A stretch of DNA of 64,000 nt from Adiantum capillus-veneris (GCA_014529385.2 CM043958.1:80382025-80446024), one strand, 5' to 3'; positions 1-11,830 are shown, counted from the stretch's first letter. The notes: generated by a model from the letters alone, not told the origin. Numbers and translations are program-made.

Positions 1-277
1 TCAAGGTAAGGACAGTATACCTTATGAGATTCGTGACGTTTCGAGTGTGTTTGACCTAGATTCGATGAGCGTTAGCGTTGTAGTTAAGATTGTCTTCACT
101 AGTGCAATCTTTGACCTGATTTCCTTATTAGTGATTGTCTTACTAGGTCGAGAAATAGGTTCACAACCCTCTTCTTGTTTCCGTGTGCCTACGGGTTAAG
201 CTTCATCCTTGGCCAACATAGAGTTGTTGGTTTTGTTCTTGCTATGCTAGCTTCCGCTCGCGACGTATCCGCCAACA
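1..277 (+). repeat. 3' part of the 5' LTR of the giant Gypsy element
   Basis: It aligns without gaps to the last 277 bases of the LTR at 23128-24303 and ends in the same CCAACA. The rest of this LTR (about 900 bp, including its promoter) lies before the window. The next base begins the primer-binding site. Confidence 0.88.
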
Positions 278-278
278 T

Positions 279-301
279 TGGTGCTGCTGCCGGGGATCGA
301 A
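279..301 (+). other. Primer-binding site, tRNA-Asp-like
   Basis: The stretch starting TGGTGCTGCTGCCGGGGATC right after the LTR end resembles the complement of a plant tRNA-Asp 3' end (TGGCGCCGTTGCCGGGGA type, used by many plant Gypsy elements), with a few substitutions. It fixes the LTR/internal boundary and the plus orientation. Confidence 0.75.
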
Positions 302-2785
302 GCCTTAAGTAGGTGACCTTAGACTAATCCTATAGGTGAGAGTTCCTTTGGTTTACCATAGTATTTCTTCTATCTTAGTTTAGTTAGGACCTATAGAGAG
401 GTGCTAGGAAGCGTGTCTCTTGCCTTGGTCACCCGCGTTGATGGTTTTAGTTTAGAAACGTGTTAGTTTGGGAGCTTGAGTGGTTGGGGAGGTGGTAAAG
501 CATTGGCTAGTCTGTTTGTGTCAATTAAATGCTTCTCTACTCAAAATTACAAAAGCCAGTTTTTTATTCTTAGGAGTAGCTTTAGGTAGGTGAATTGATC
601 TTAATCTAGAGTTGTCGGTCAATGGAAATTTGCTTGACTTTATTGGTTGAATTGAAATCTTGAAAAGAGAGTGATTCTGGGGTGAGCAATGAGAAACAAG
701 GATCATAAATATGTTTTGCATGGTGAGGATCTTTGAGGACTAAAGAAGGCATCAGAAAGGACCCTGCACACCAAAAGCTGAATTCTGTAAGTTGAGACTT
801 CATACGCGTATGAAGTCTCCAGAGCCAAAAGAGACCAAACTTGGGGAAACTGACTGTACGAGAGGGTGCATTTGAGTAATTATATCCTAGGAACACCTTG
901 AGTTGGGAGTCTTGGCAAAGATTTGGGGACCAAACACGAAAAGACGGAGTGGTTGTAAAAAGAAAAAAAATCAGAAACTTGTGTTTGGAAGCACTTTTAA
1001 GCTCTAAATTTTGCTGAGAACACATGTACATGATGCTGATAAGTAGGGGAACTTAAGGAAGAAACAGATTTGAATTTTGATCAGAAGACTTCATACGTGT
1101 ATGAAGCCTTCAAAGTAGATTTTGGGCAATAATTTGCTTGTGATCAGCACTAAGCCATTCAGGAGAGTTATCTAAGCCTGACTGCAAGAGTTCATATCAT
1201 TTGGTCAGCTGACTTTACTTTTGGCGAGAATTTGGCAAATTCTAACCAAAAACAAAGAAAAATGGGGAATTGGAGAATCATTGGCATAAAAAAAACTTGA
1301 TTTTGAGCACATAGGCTTGAAATACACACCAAGGAGAACCTTGGGTTGAGGTTTAAGTTCATTCTGATCAAAAAGTCTTTATACACGTATAAAGACTAGC
1401 AACCTAGAATAGAGCCATTTTGGACAAAGATAGAAGCCCAAAGTTTCCTAAAGCCTTGGGGAAGCCCTTGATTCATATTTTATAGCATTTGGATCAAAAC
1501 AAACTTAAGAAGAACAGGAAACAATGCAAAACTCTCTATATACCCATGTTTTGGTCACAACATGAACCAACTTGATTCCTAACTTAAGTTAACTTAAGTT
1601 AGAGAATGTCTATGAAGTCCCTGAGTGCCAGACTACCTCTAGAGCAAGTTTCATGTCAATTGGCCCAAAAAGTCTTTATACACGTATAAAGTGTTTTTTG
1701 TGCTATTGACCAATAATTGAACTTAATACCACACAAGGGGTGTAAACACTCAACAAGAAACAATGAACTGCAAAAATCTAGTCAATCTGATCAGAAAGAC
1801 TTTATACGCGTATAAAGACTTACTGACCCTAATGACTTCCAAAATTGAATTGGGACATAACATTGCATTCTAAGAGACTTTAGATACCACTAGCCAAGAT
1901 TACACTCAAGTTGGAAAGAATCTAAGTGTGCAAGTGCCAAGAAATAGAAACAAGATCCCAAATCAATCTGCATCACCTTGTAACTCGCACTAAAATGGTC
2001 CAATTTTTATTTTGAAAATATCTGTGAGTTGCATGAGTGGTAGAGAACCTCTGGTGAAGAAAGATTACCATTCTGATAAAAAAGTCTTTATACGCGTATA
2101 AAGACTGACAACCAAATTTTAGAGCAGAAAGCATAGCTGGAGACTGCCAAGTAATCCACTTAGCTCTGACAACACATTTTTCTAGTCCATTCTGTGATAA
2201 TAACCTATATAGGGGATCAACCCTTCGGAAGGAAAATTAGGACAAAAAAAACTTGTATGTTCTTCCTAATCAATAATGAATTTTACTAACCGAGAACCAT
2301 CTTTGACAAGGGATTGAAAAGTCTAAAGTTTTGTACAGATAGCCAGCAACAAAGTCCAGCAAGTCCATATCAATCTGAACAATGCAAGCACTCAACCAAG
2401 TGAAGAGATGAAATAATCAGAGTAAGACACAACAGAGTGAACTCAAAAGGTAAAAGGTTTGGATTTGTAGTGATGTATTAATGGATTGATGTATTCGAGA
2501 TCGGGGAGAAACCTTCAAAGAGACAAGAAAATACAAGGAGATTAGTCTGCATAGTGTCCACGGAAGAGAGCGTGACCCAAGCAAGGGTAGATCCACTAGC
2601 ACCAATCATAGAGGACGGAAGTGGAACCGACACATCCTTTGAGCATCCATTGATCTCATGGTGGACCGAAACACGGTGATGAACCAAACAATCCAAGGAG
2701 AGGGAGGGAGCGGAGCACCTCTAGAAACCCTAGGACATTAAGGTTTACAACCCTTTACTTAGAAGGACCAAATACCCATAGGGCT
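302..2785 (+). other. Long untranslated leader of the giant Gypsy element
   Basis: About 2.5 kb between primer site and gag with no convincing coding region; the minus-strand ORFs here (for example 606-1031) have no recognisable family. The notable content is the palindrome array at 795-2106, listed separately. The last 100 bases before gag are open and arginine-rich in the gag frame, so the true gag start is uncertain. Confidence 0.7.
795..2106. repeat. 5' array of six ~18-26 bp palindromes, mostly ~288 bp apart
   Basis: Seen: palindromes with 18-bp cores at 800-816 (full 26-bp perfect palindrome 795-820), 1089-1106, 1377-1394, 1674-1691, 1800-1817 and 2086-2103. Core types are CTTCATACGCGTATGAAG and CTTTATACGCGTATAAAG, with CpG-decay variants in the centre. 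Centre-to-centre distances are about 290, 288, 297, 126 and 286 bp; the short one suggests a deletion inside one unit. Several are preceded by a similar TTCTGATCA-type stretch, so they look like remnants of a diverged tandem repeat in which the palindrome is by far the best conserved part. Confidence 0.9.
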
Positions 2786-3805
2786 TTGGTCTATGCTGAT
2801 GAAAGGGGACGAAAAAGCATATGTATCGAGGAAAAACCAGCAGAAGGAGTGGATGCCCTTCTAGCATATGATGATGGGGATAGATTCCGTGATGAGGAGG
2901 GAACACATTACCTTATAGTCAAGGATCTAGAGAACTACAACAAGTATGGGGATAATGTGGTAAAAGGGAAGATGATTTCTGAAATCACCAAAATACCTCC
3001 TTTAATAGAATTTCCTAATGCCACCCTAGTGTTTGACAAGAAGGTAACTAAAGTTGCGACTGGCCATGGAGCAAAAGGAATCTATGAATACCTGAATGGA
3101 AGAGTCAAAACATATTTTCGATGCCTAGAACCATTTGCCTTTGAGCTAGGCACAAAAAAGACTTTGTACTTGTTCTCTTATGAATCAGGTGAAGGGAGCC
3201 TCATAATATATGTTGACAAATATGGACGTGAGTATAGGCCAATAGAAAAGGCAGAGGTAGCGAGATTGATAGCCATTAAGGTAATCCCAACAGAACTCGC
3301 CACCACTCAAGGACTAAACCCTACCCCCAGTAAATCTACTAATCCCTCCGAAGAAATGGAGGATGAGATTAGAATCTCAGCCAGGCAAGCGGGAACGGTA
3401 GAAATACCAACCTTTTCTTCATATCTCAACACAAATCTAGAAACGCTACAATCATGGTTGCGACCTACGATGACGAGAGAACAAGAGTTCTATAGAGGTC
3501 AAGCCCCTATTACAAATAGTCCATATGTGACTTCCATGGTTTCATATATGCCCATGTACTCTTATTTGTATCCCAAGGAAAGCAAGGTACCAATCACTGC
3601 AGGATTTCCCTATCAGGAGAGAATCAAGACAGAAAGAGGGTTTGTAAGGGAACCGCCTGTGGAAATGTCATACAGAGGAATTGGGATGGGAGGCATAGTT
3701 GACAGAAGGTTGAGACATAAACCAGATCCTGTGAGAAGAGAAGGACATGGGGATTCTACGGTTCGTCGACTGGTAGAACAAAGACGTGTAAGACCATCTC
3801 AAGTC
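2786..3805 (+). pseudogene. gag: Giant Gypsy gag region, N-terminal part
   Basis: An open frame of about 340 codons. The N-terminal half is acidic/basic with no domain I recognise; the C-terminal part is proline/tyrosine-rich, then arginine-rich. The frame ends in a TAG at 3806-3808 and continues in the same frame straight into the conserved gag core, so the two pieces belong to one polypeptide split by a single stop. No ATG sits at the left edge (the frame begins at a TTG and is open upstream to about 2690), so the start is unassigned. The gag identity rests on continuity with the core. Confidence 0.6.
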
Positions 3806-3808
3806 TAG

Positions 3809-4255
3809 AAATGGGTACACAAGAGGTATTCCGGAGAAGGAGATCCTAGAGATCACATGGAAACATTTTTGCGAGTGATCCGAGTAGAAGACGTTAGAGA
3901 CTTCGATACACAATTTGCCGGATTTGGATTCACCTTAGAGGAAGACGTTGCCACATGGTTTGACTATGTGGAAAGACGAGATTTTGGGACCATTCAAGAA
4001 GTCTTTGACGAGTTCGTGGAAGAATTCTCTCAAAGAGGGATAGATCACAATACTGTCTCTCAAATCCACAAGTTCAAACAGAAATATGGAGAATCTGTTA
4101 GGAAGGCAGCCCTACAACTAAAACAATACGTGAAGTTATGTCCAATGGAAGAACTACCTACTCAATCCAAATTGATGTTGATATTTATCCAAGGATTGAG
4201 AAATGCAGATCTTCAAAAAGATTTGCATAATGAAAAAAAGCCCTACTCTAAATGA
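3809..4255 (+). pseudogene. gag: Giant Gypsy gag core (Retrotrans_gag-type)
   Basis: In frame after the TAG, the product starts KWVHKRYSGEGDPRDHMETF and continues with W-F-x-Y, F-x-E-F and SQIHKFKQKYGESV, then a Leu-rich end with FIQGLR. This is the pattern of the Retrotrans_gag capsid domain (Y/F-x-G-x-x-D-P, W-F, F-x-x-F, Q-x-x-x-E-S-V, F-x-x-G-L). The frame is lost in an A-run at about 4230-4238, and the next segment continues from 4203 in another frame, a one- or two-base indel. The capsid would assemble virus-like particles in the cytoplasm. Confidence 0.8.
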
Positions 4256-4697
4256 GTTAACCAAAGAGGCTTTGTTCCTAGTAGATAACTGTGAGATCTA
4301 CAGAGTCGGAGATCTAAGGGACAAAGATGAGGATTCATCATCTCAACAAAGTGGATCAAAAATTGGGAGAATTGTACAACAAAATGAACCAGGAGTAAAC
4401 CAAGAGAGACTATTAGAGGAGGTGCTAAAGAGGATTAGCCCATTTGCCAAGCCACATGCTAAACCTTTAAAGTGGTGCGTCATCGAACAAAAATGGACAA
4501 ATCATGTAACTGAGGAATGCTACTACAACAAGGGGCACGTGAAAGAACAACAATATGTTTCCCAGCCGCAAGTAGCACCACCTCCAGTGCCACATGTACC
4601 TAGATATACTGCGAAAAAATTGCCTGGACCAACTGGGGTTGAAAGACCACAACCAGTTTTAGGGCAACAACCACCACTCCCAAAAACCAATCGATAG
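4236..4697 (+). pseudogene. gag: Giant Gypsy gag, linker segment
   Basis: It continues the gag core after the frameshift: ELTKEALFLVDNCEIY, then an acidic stretch, then a segment with W-C, H and C residues (KWCVIEQKWTNHVTEECYYN) that may be a degenerate zinc-binding motif, then a Pro/Gln-rich linker to a stop at 4695-4697. Element H at the other end of the window has the same order (gag core, WCSVC-type motif, linker, further knuckles), which supports this reading. Confidence 0.6.
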
Positions 4698-5638
4698 GTG
4701 TGAGATCACACGCCTGTGGTGGAAGAAATAGAGGAACAAGCCTTAGTGCCTATCCCTGTTTATTATGAATAACTGGTTGACACAATGGCAGGCCCAACAT
4801 ACTACCACCAGAAGAGCCGAGAACACCGGAACCATGGAGTATGATTGGTAATTTTGGACCACCAATCGTAGCACATGCTGCAAGAGAGAGTAGATATAAT
4901 TTGGACAAAAGAACATTGTTGTTCATAGCCAATGGGGGTTTCAATGGACCTAGACCAGCTTACCAATAGAGGGGTGCCCAAGGAGCTCCACGACAACCAT
5001 TGGGACCTTGCTATAAATGTGGGGGAGACCATCTTATGAAAGATTGTCCTCATTCGGAAAGTGTACAAGTGAATGCGTATTGTCCAAATTGTGGCATCAC
5101 TCATTTGATAGTTGATTGCCCAAAAAATCCAAACAAAACAATGAAAGCAACCATAAACCTTTTGGTGGCTATTCCTTCAAGTGGTGGTTCCGAGGATGAA
5201 ACAATTATACCAATACAGGTCATCACACGAGCTCGGGCTCAAAAAGAAAAAGATGGACTTGGAAATGAAGAAACAGGAGGTAAAACACCTAGCATTGAAT
5301 GAAAGAGTCAGGAAAACACGTGGAAAGCTAGAAAAGAACGGGTAGAAGTTAGGAAAGAACGAGAACAAAATGTCATAACAGAAGAGTTATTGCGGACCAA
5401 CGATAGGCCAGAAAAACTTGAAAAATGAACACTTTAAAAGCCAGAAACACCAATAGAGATTGAGATTGAGAAGAAATAAAAATCCAAAAGTGTAGGATCG
5501 GGCGGATTGGTACTGGTAGAAAAGGTAAATGAACATCTAGACGCACTCTTGAAAGCATACGACTCCAGTCTTAAAATCGACCGAACTTAGGAGCAAAAAT
5601 GGATGACATATCCCTATGCTGAGTTGGAAAAATAGAGA
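4698..5638 (+). pseudogene. gag: Giant Gypsy nucleocapsid with two CCHC zinc knuckles
   Basis: Two C-x2-C-x4-H-x4-C knuckles are visible: CYKCGGDHLMKDC at 5009-5047 and CPNCGITHLIVDC at 5081-5119. Such knuckles bind the element's RNA during packaging. The second is very close to one in element H (CNRYGIDHLIVQC in the minus frame near 61270). The frame holding the knuckles ends at 5300-5302; flanking sequence is broken by stops. After 5120 the product is basic and lysine/glutamate-rich. Confidence 0.75.
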
Positions 5639-6483
5639 TTGGAAATGTGCCAAAAGATGATCAAAACTGCGCAAAATTTACTGGAACCAACTTCAAGGAA
5701 ACAGGTTGAGGAGGTAGAACTTCCAGGGCCAATAATGAGGAACCCTCCAACACATGGATCGGGCGGACTAAGTGTTAGTCCAGACAATGAATTAAAACGT
5801 GAACAATCAATTGAAAGACCTGGCATAGTGTCAAACATAGCGACGAGGGTTTGAACGATCTCTGGAGACAGATAAGGGAAGCCAATGAAGCTAACGAACT
5901 AAGCCAACGTGTTAACAAAACTAGCATGGGAGAAGATGACTTCCATCCTCCTATTGAAGAATTTGAGGCACGACCTCAAGTAGATCTAGAGATGCACTCT
6001 TATAGGGGAGACAAGGGATCAATGAAATCTTGGGATAGCCAACCTAGATCTTTGAAGACGTTACCATCATTTATAGGAGAGTATGAAGCAAAGTTAGATG
6101 TGAAAGCGGTACCATCCCAGCAACTTGCTACAAGGACGGGCATGGACTCCCAGGGATTGATAACACTCTTATCAACTCCAGTAACTTGTATCATTACTTT
6201 CAAAGAGCTTCTCAGACTGAGACCTAATATGTGGAATACGGTAGGAAAATGTCTCGAAAAATTTGGAGTGAGGGATCCGAATTCACGAATGCAGGAAGGA
6301 ATCAAAGAATTAGAAAACCCCCAGATAAACATGCAATCAGTGCCTTTAAACAAGGTAAGAGAATACTGCGAAGGGGAAGATGGCAATACCATGCTCCCAA
6401 TGGAATTAGAGGGTGTTACCACCATGGCTATTCTTGACAGTGGAGCAGGTGTAGCCATCGCAACAAAGGATGCATGGAAGAAA
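5639..6483 (+). pseudogene. Giant Gypsy protease region (PR1), 5' part
   Basis: Two overlapping frames (5639-5854 and 5851-6483) carry a linker with FKELLRLRPNMWNTV, common upstream of plant Gypsy proteases, and then the retropepsin active-site motif with Asp at 6436-6438 (AILDSGAGVAIATKDAW). The gene is interrupted 15 codons later by copia A; the second half resumes at 12028. The protease would cleave the polyprotein during particle maturation. Confidence 0.8.
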
Positions 6484-6675
6484 TGAAGGAGTACGAGCGG
6501 AAGTGCGACGCGAGAGAGAGTGCGAGAAGAAGAGCACGACGATATGGTGAACTCGCTGTACTGTAATGTGTAGAGCATAGTGAGTTCTTATTAGGTTTTT
6601 ACAAAAGAATATGTGTACATACCTGGTGGCCCGCCCACTTACCTGGGCGACCACATTGGGCTTTATACCCCAACA
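6484..6675 (-). repeat. 3' LTR of copia A
   Basis: 192 bp, TG...CA ends, read on the minus strand; pairs with 11831-12022. The adjoining bases 6676-6692 (ACCTCCCACTTAAAG on the plus strand) are the complement of the polypurine tract. Confidence 0.95.
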
Positions 6676-6764
6676 ACCTCCCACTTAAAGTCCAATGTGA
6701 TACTTTAAGTGTGAGAGAAGCTACTATACAAGCTAATATACAAGAGATGTAGAGAAGTGATGTA

Positions 6765-7463
6765 CTACCCTACACCTAACTGCTTGCGAAAATGCGCAAA
6801 GCTCTCTGAGGGAAGTCCTTTTGTAAGTAGATCAACAGGATTTTTTGTGGTGTGAACTTTGACAAGCTGAAGTTGCTTATCCTCGAGCATTTCCCTGATG
6901 AAATGATACTTCACATCCACATGCTTTGTCTTTGAGTGATAAACTGGATTGCGAGCCAATTGTATAGCACTTTGACTATCACAATATAACACAGGCATCT
7001 CTTCTTTGATTCCCAAGTCTGTTACTAGTCGATTAAGCCAAATTGATTCTTTGCATGCCTCTGATGCTGCAACATATTCAGCCTCTGTAGTAGACTGAGT
7101 AACACAATCTTGTAATCTAGAACGCCATGATACTGCTCCACCAGCCAATGTAAAGACATACCCTGACGTAGACCTTCGGTTGTCTAAGTCACCTGCATAA
7201 TCTGAGTCTGTAAAACCCTTTACACTTAGCTCCTGACTCCCATAACATATACGCATACTCTTTGTAGCTTTCAAGTATCTCAATATTCCTTTCACTACCT
7301 CCCAATGTTTCTTGCCTGGGTTTGACATGTATCGACTTACTACCCCCACTGCTAATGCAATGTCTGGGCGAGTAGCAATCATTGCATACATCAAACTACC
7401 CATTGCGGACGCATATGGAATCTTATCCATTTTAGCTTGTTCTTCCTCAGACACAGGACAATC
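6765..7463 (-). pseudogene. Copia A RNase H and RT end
   Basis: The 229-residue frame shows the usual copia RT/RNase H end: YASAMGSLMYAMIATRPDI, then GFTDSDYAGDLDNRRSTSG, then TEAEYVAASEACKE, YCDSQSAIQLARNPVYHS and KHVDVKYHFIRE. RNase H would remove the RNA template after minus-strand synthesis. A TAA at 7461-7463 separates it from the RT frame; copy B has CAA here, so this is a C-to-T nonsense change. Confidence 0.92.
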
Positions 7464-8246
7464 TTATTTGCTAAGTTTCACATATGGTGGCAATGGAACA
7501 CTCAATGCCATTCCCTTCTCCATATTGAAACGTTGCAAAACCTTGTCAATATACTTTGTTTGAGAGAACCAAATCAACTTCTTTGATCTGTCTCTCTCAA
7601 TGCGCATACCAAGTATATGACTTGCCTCACCCATGTCTTTCATGTTAAACGATTTTGCCATCTTTGACTTCAAAGCTGAAATTTCTTCCAAGTGCTTGCC
7701 AGCAATCAACATGTCATCCACATACAAAATAAGGATCAGCCAACTGCCATCCTTAGCCTTCTTTGTATATAGACAGTGATCGAACTCACTACGTTTGTAG
7801 CCTTGAGAAAGCATAAACTTGTGGAACTTATGGTACCATGCCCTCGGTGATTGTTTTAAGCCATAAAGACTCTTTAACAACTAGTATACCCAATCTTCCT
7901 TGCCTTTCTCAACAAACCCTTCTGGCTGCTGCATGTAAATTTCCACATCTAAATCACCATGCAAGAACGCTGTCTTGACATCCATTTGGTGCAACACCAA
8001 ATCTAATATGGCAACCAATGCAAGAAAGCATCTCAATGTAGTCATCTTGACCACCGGAGAGAAGACTTCATCAAAGTCAATGCCTTGTTCTTGCTTAAAG
8101 CCCTTGGCAACAAGCCTTGCTTTGTACTTTGGCTGACTATCATGAGCGGTGATCTTATACCTGTAAACCCATTTACAAGGTAGAACCTTTTTCCCATGTG
8201 GTAATTTAACTAGCTTCCATGCCTTGTTTTTATGCAGAGCTGTCAT
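7464..8246 (-). pseudogene. Copia A reverse transcriptase (RVT_2)
   Basis: Two in-frame segments (8246-7881 and 7880-7464) separated by a TAG at about 7881, where copy B reads CAG. Motifs include CKWVYRYKI, YKARLVAKGFKQ, GIDFDEVFSPVVK, QMDVKTAFLHGDL and the catalytic LYVDDMLIAG. All pieces from 9242 to 6765 share one frame, so only point nonsense changes interrupt it. Confidence 0.92.
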
Positions 8247-9242
8247 CTATGACTGCATGGACAATTGCCAATTCCCGGAGTCCTTCATTTGCACTGCTTC
8301 CTTGTAACATGAAGGCTCATTGCAATCAGTCAACATGACATAGTTCATAGATGGAACAAACCTATCAGGAGGTCGCGTGACACGTCCAGATCTACGCACA
8401 ATAGGTGGCTCAGGCTCAGCCACAACCTGTGGTTCCACTCTATCCTGTCCTTGCTCCTCTTGAGCCCTGACATTTTGTCTTGCACGTGCAGGTCCATCTT
8501 CTTGGAAGACAACTCTTCTAATCTCCTCAACCCTTTCTGGTTTAGAATGATATTTGGATTCATTAAAGTGAACATCATTGCTGCGGACAACCTTTCTGGA
8601 TTCGGGATCCCAAAGTTTGTACCCCATCTCACCATAATTACCATAGCCTAGAAAGATGCACTTTCTACTCTTTGGCTCAAGTTTGTTCCTAAATTCCTTT
8701 GGAACGTGAGTATATGCCTCACAGCCAAAGACTCTGAGATGCTTGTATGAGGGCATTTTGCCTGACCATACCATCTCTGGCCCTGAATCCTTCTGCAAAA
8801 CCTTGCTAGGAGATCTATTTACAAGATGAACAACTGTTGATACAGCTTCAGCCCAAAACCCATTTGGCAGCTGTGCATTAGACAACATACTTCTGACCTT
8901 CTCTTGTATGGTCCTATTCATCCTCTCAGCAACACCATTTTGAGGAGGATTGTAAGGAGCAGTAAGTTCACGTTTTATACCTTTTGACTCACAAAAGTCC
9001 TGAAAGGCCTTTGAAACATACTCTCCACCATTGTCAGTGCGTAAGCATTTAAGCTTCTTGCCACCTTGATTCTCCACAAGTGTCACAAACGTTTTGAAAA
9101 CACTAAACGCTTCATCCTTGTGCTTGAGAAAGTAAACCCATACTTTCCTCGAGTAATCATCTATAAATGTCATAAAGTAAGAAGCTCCCCCTAGAGATAG
9201 GTTAGGCATAGGTCCACACAAATCACCATGAACAAGTGCCAA
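8247..9242 (-). pseudogene. Copia A integrase core and linker
   Basis: It contains the integrase DDE core (LVHGDLCGPM, FIDDYSRKVWVY, CLRTDNGGEYVS, APYNPPQNGVAERMNRT), the GKMPSYKHLRVFGCEAY region, then a variable linker with APPDRFVP-type sequence ahead of RT. The upstream end is in a different frame (see the shared -1 frame change). A GAG-to-TAG change ends this segment at 8244-8246. Confidence 0.9.
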
Positions 9243-9664
9243 CTGTGTATCTCTTCTACTGCTTCTATGCTTATGTGGCTGCTGTGTTTGCTTACCATAC
9301 AGACAATGTTCACAGGATTCAAAATCATTAAATAAAAACCAAGCAAATAACCAAAACGAGACAAGATTTCCATTCCCTTCTTGGACATATGTCCTAACCG
9401 GCTATGCCACAAAGAAGCGTTCGGCTGCTCGGTTACATTGATTACATTTTTAGAGACATTTGATACATAAATCATGTAAAGTCCTCCAGACTTTACTCCA
9501 TGTGCTACTGTCATAGAACCCTTGGATATCTTCCACATGTTCTGTCCAAAAGTGGTGACGTAGCCAGCATCATCAAGTAAACCTGTGCTGATCAAGCTCT
9601 TTGTAATTGCGGGAACATGTCTCACATTCTTCAGCATGAAAGAAGAGCCATTCTGAAACTTCAA
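9191..9664 (-). pseudogene. Copia A protease end and pre-integrase domain
   Basis: A retropepsin C-terminal half (KNVRHVPAITKSLISTGLLDDAGY) followed by the GAG_pre-integrs HHCC region (LWHSRLGHMSKKGMEIL). The expected CEHCLYGKQ follows only in the -1 frame, from about 9340 downward. A TGA at 9662-9664 splits it from the gag-PR frame; B has CAA. Confidence 0.88.
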
Positions 9665-10742
9665 TCAAACATCTCCAACACCTAAGATCTCACATGTCTG
9701 CCCATTGCCTAGCCGAACATGATCTTTAGTGGTCACATAAGAAGTAAACCACTCCTTGTTTGGAGACACATGAAGTGATGCCCCTGAGTCTATAATCCAG
9801 TCACTCAGTGCATTTTCATTAGATGCTGTAAGAAGAGCTGAGTCCATTGTATTCTTCAAGAAGTAGATGTCTCCTGACACTAGACTGTCATCCTCTACAA
9901 CAGTGTTTGTCACATTTATTTCTTGAATCTTCACTGAGGACTTGTTCTTCTCACCATGGTCTTCATCTTTCTCTTTGCCTTTTTCTGCTTTCCATTCTCT
10001 GCAGTCTCTTTTCATGTGACCCTTCTTGCCACAATGGTAGCATTCTATGTCACTCTTGCCTTTAGCACTGCGGGACTTGCTACGAGACTGATTCCTCTTT
10101 CCACCTTTGTACTTTTCTTTGGTCCTTCCCCTGACAACTAAGGCTGTTCCTTTGCCTTTGTCCATTGTCTTTCTATTGGTTTCTTCAGTAAGCAGACTTC
10201 CTTCTACACCTGCTATGTTCAAACCATCTGGAGGTGCAGAATTACTCAAAGCTGTGCGAAAAGTGTCCCAACTTTCCGGCAATGTGATCAACAGGAACAT
10301 AGCTCTAACAGGTTCATCAAACTTGACACCTTGAGCTGACAACTGACTATAGATTGTGTTGAATTCATTCAGATGATTGGACATAGGTGTCCCTTCTTTC
10401 ATCTTCAAGTCAACAAGCTTCTTAAGCCAGTATACTTGTGAAGCTGCACTCTGCTTCTCATAAAGATCACTCAGCTTTAACCATGCTTGATAAGCCGACA
10501 TCTCGTCTGCTACATTGAAGTAAACGCTTTCTGCCAAAGTCAGCATAATGGTAGAAAGTGCCAATTCATCCATTTCGCTCCATTCATCTTCGTCCATATC
10601 TTCTGGTTTTATCCTTGAGCTTTATAGGTTTTATCAGTTTCTTTTGTACCAACACGTGCGAAATCTGCTTCTTCCACAATGGGAAATTGGTTCCATCCAG
10701 CTTCTTGATATTGTAAAGAGCAGTGTCCTGTGATCCAGCCAT
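9665..10742 (-). pseudogene. gag: Copia A gag and protease start
   Basis: The ATG at 10742 matches the B gag start; the first codons read MAGSQDTALYNIKKLDGTNF, the copia gag F-x-G-x-N-F signature region. Two bases are missing at about 10610 compared with B, shifting the frame; the body reopens at 10597 (DEDEWSEMDELALSTIML...). It carries a CCHC knuckle (CYHCGKKGHMKRDC, about 10012-10053) and the protease motif WIIDSGASLHVS near 9793. Confidence 0.9.
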
Positions 10743-11830
10743 AGCTACGCTTCACAGTGGTTTACTTTCCTGGGAAAAATTCGGCACAGTTTCCCTTGTA
10801 AACTGACCTTTGAACCAATATCAACCTGTCAAATGAACCAAGAAAGCTTCAGATTCTGCATAAATTTTGGCAGAGTCTCCTTTGTAAAAAGGCTCTGGTG
10901 TACTCAAAAACAGCTCAAAAAACACTGTCTCTCTGACACTGTAAGCTGCGGGTAAACCTGTCCTGCACCTGTACTGTCTCTCACTGTCCTGTCACTGTCC
11001 TATAAGCATAGAGTGTGACAATGCCTCAATGGCAGTAAAGCAAAGATGCAATCCCAACTGTCTAACTCACAGTCAATACATCCTAGCTGCCTATCTAAGG
11101 GTGCTCGAGGGATCGCTCCAAGACCTGTATCACCGAAAGGATCTCAACATTCGAGAATCCCCCAGCTCAATAAAACCTCACTCGACCCTCAACAATGGCT
11201 GCAGTAAATCTGACAGTACATAGACTTCCCACAAAGTCATACATCCACAAATTTCCCACTGTATGTTGTAACCTCTGCGGCGGTTGTTTGCTGTGTGACT
11301 CACAGCCAGCAAACCCTCAACAGACATACATCATCTCTGACAATACATCCCATGTGGAAGTACCTGCAATGTCAGGATGAAATCTGGAATATCAAGCAGC
11401 AAACACAAGCTACTTGATGAACTAGTGGATGTCGCCTACAATCTGTGTGTAGATGCGCCCGTGTCGTATGTGACATGCCTCCAACTTGAACTATGAGCCG
11501 TCCTTCGATGTGTAGACAGCCACGAATCAACACTCTGGGAGTGTCGATATCCTCAGCACCTGCAATCGTAGGCAAAAACCCCAAATTTGCAGAGTCGGAT
11601 CTGCACCCGATGAGACCACGTAGTCGAAAATGGCCTGCGCAGAACTTTGTCGAAGCCGAACGGTGGCCGAGATGACCTCAGAATGAAATTCTGACAACAC
11701 CTAGGCCTCCGAGCTATCCCACGAGATTTGGGGCCGTGTCTTCGCTTGTAGAATTTCACTCCAATCTGAGTTGGTGACTCTAGCCTCCTGCAGTGCTGCC
11801 CCGAGCCTCGATCTGAGCTCTGATACCAGT
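10743..11830 (-). other. Copia A leader and primer-binding site
   Basis: About 1.09 kb untranslated leader. At its start the plus-strand bases GCTCTGATACCAGT (11817-11830) are the complement of the initiator-tRNA-Met primer site TGGTATCAGAGC. Compared with copy B, A carries about 590 bp more (roughly 10830-11420), so B has a deletion or A an insertion. No ORF here is credible. Confidence 0.85.

Noticed and set aside
606-1031. 141-codon minus-strand ORF in the Gypsy leader
   Set aside because: No domain, overlaps the palindrome array, on the strand opposite to the element.
795-2106. CRISPR-like array from evenly spaced repeats
   Set aside because: Spacers of ~265 bp, plant retroelement context and no cas genes; the spacing is far outside CRISPR range.
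6000-6578. 192-codon minus ORF
   Set aside because: Antisense shadow of the Gypsy protease region, running across the copia A insertion junction.
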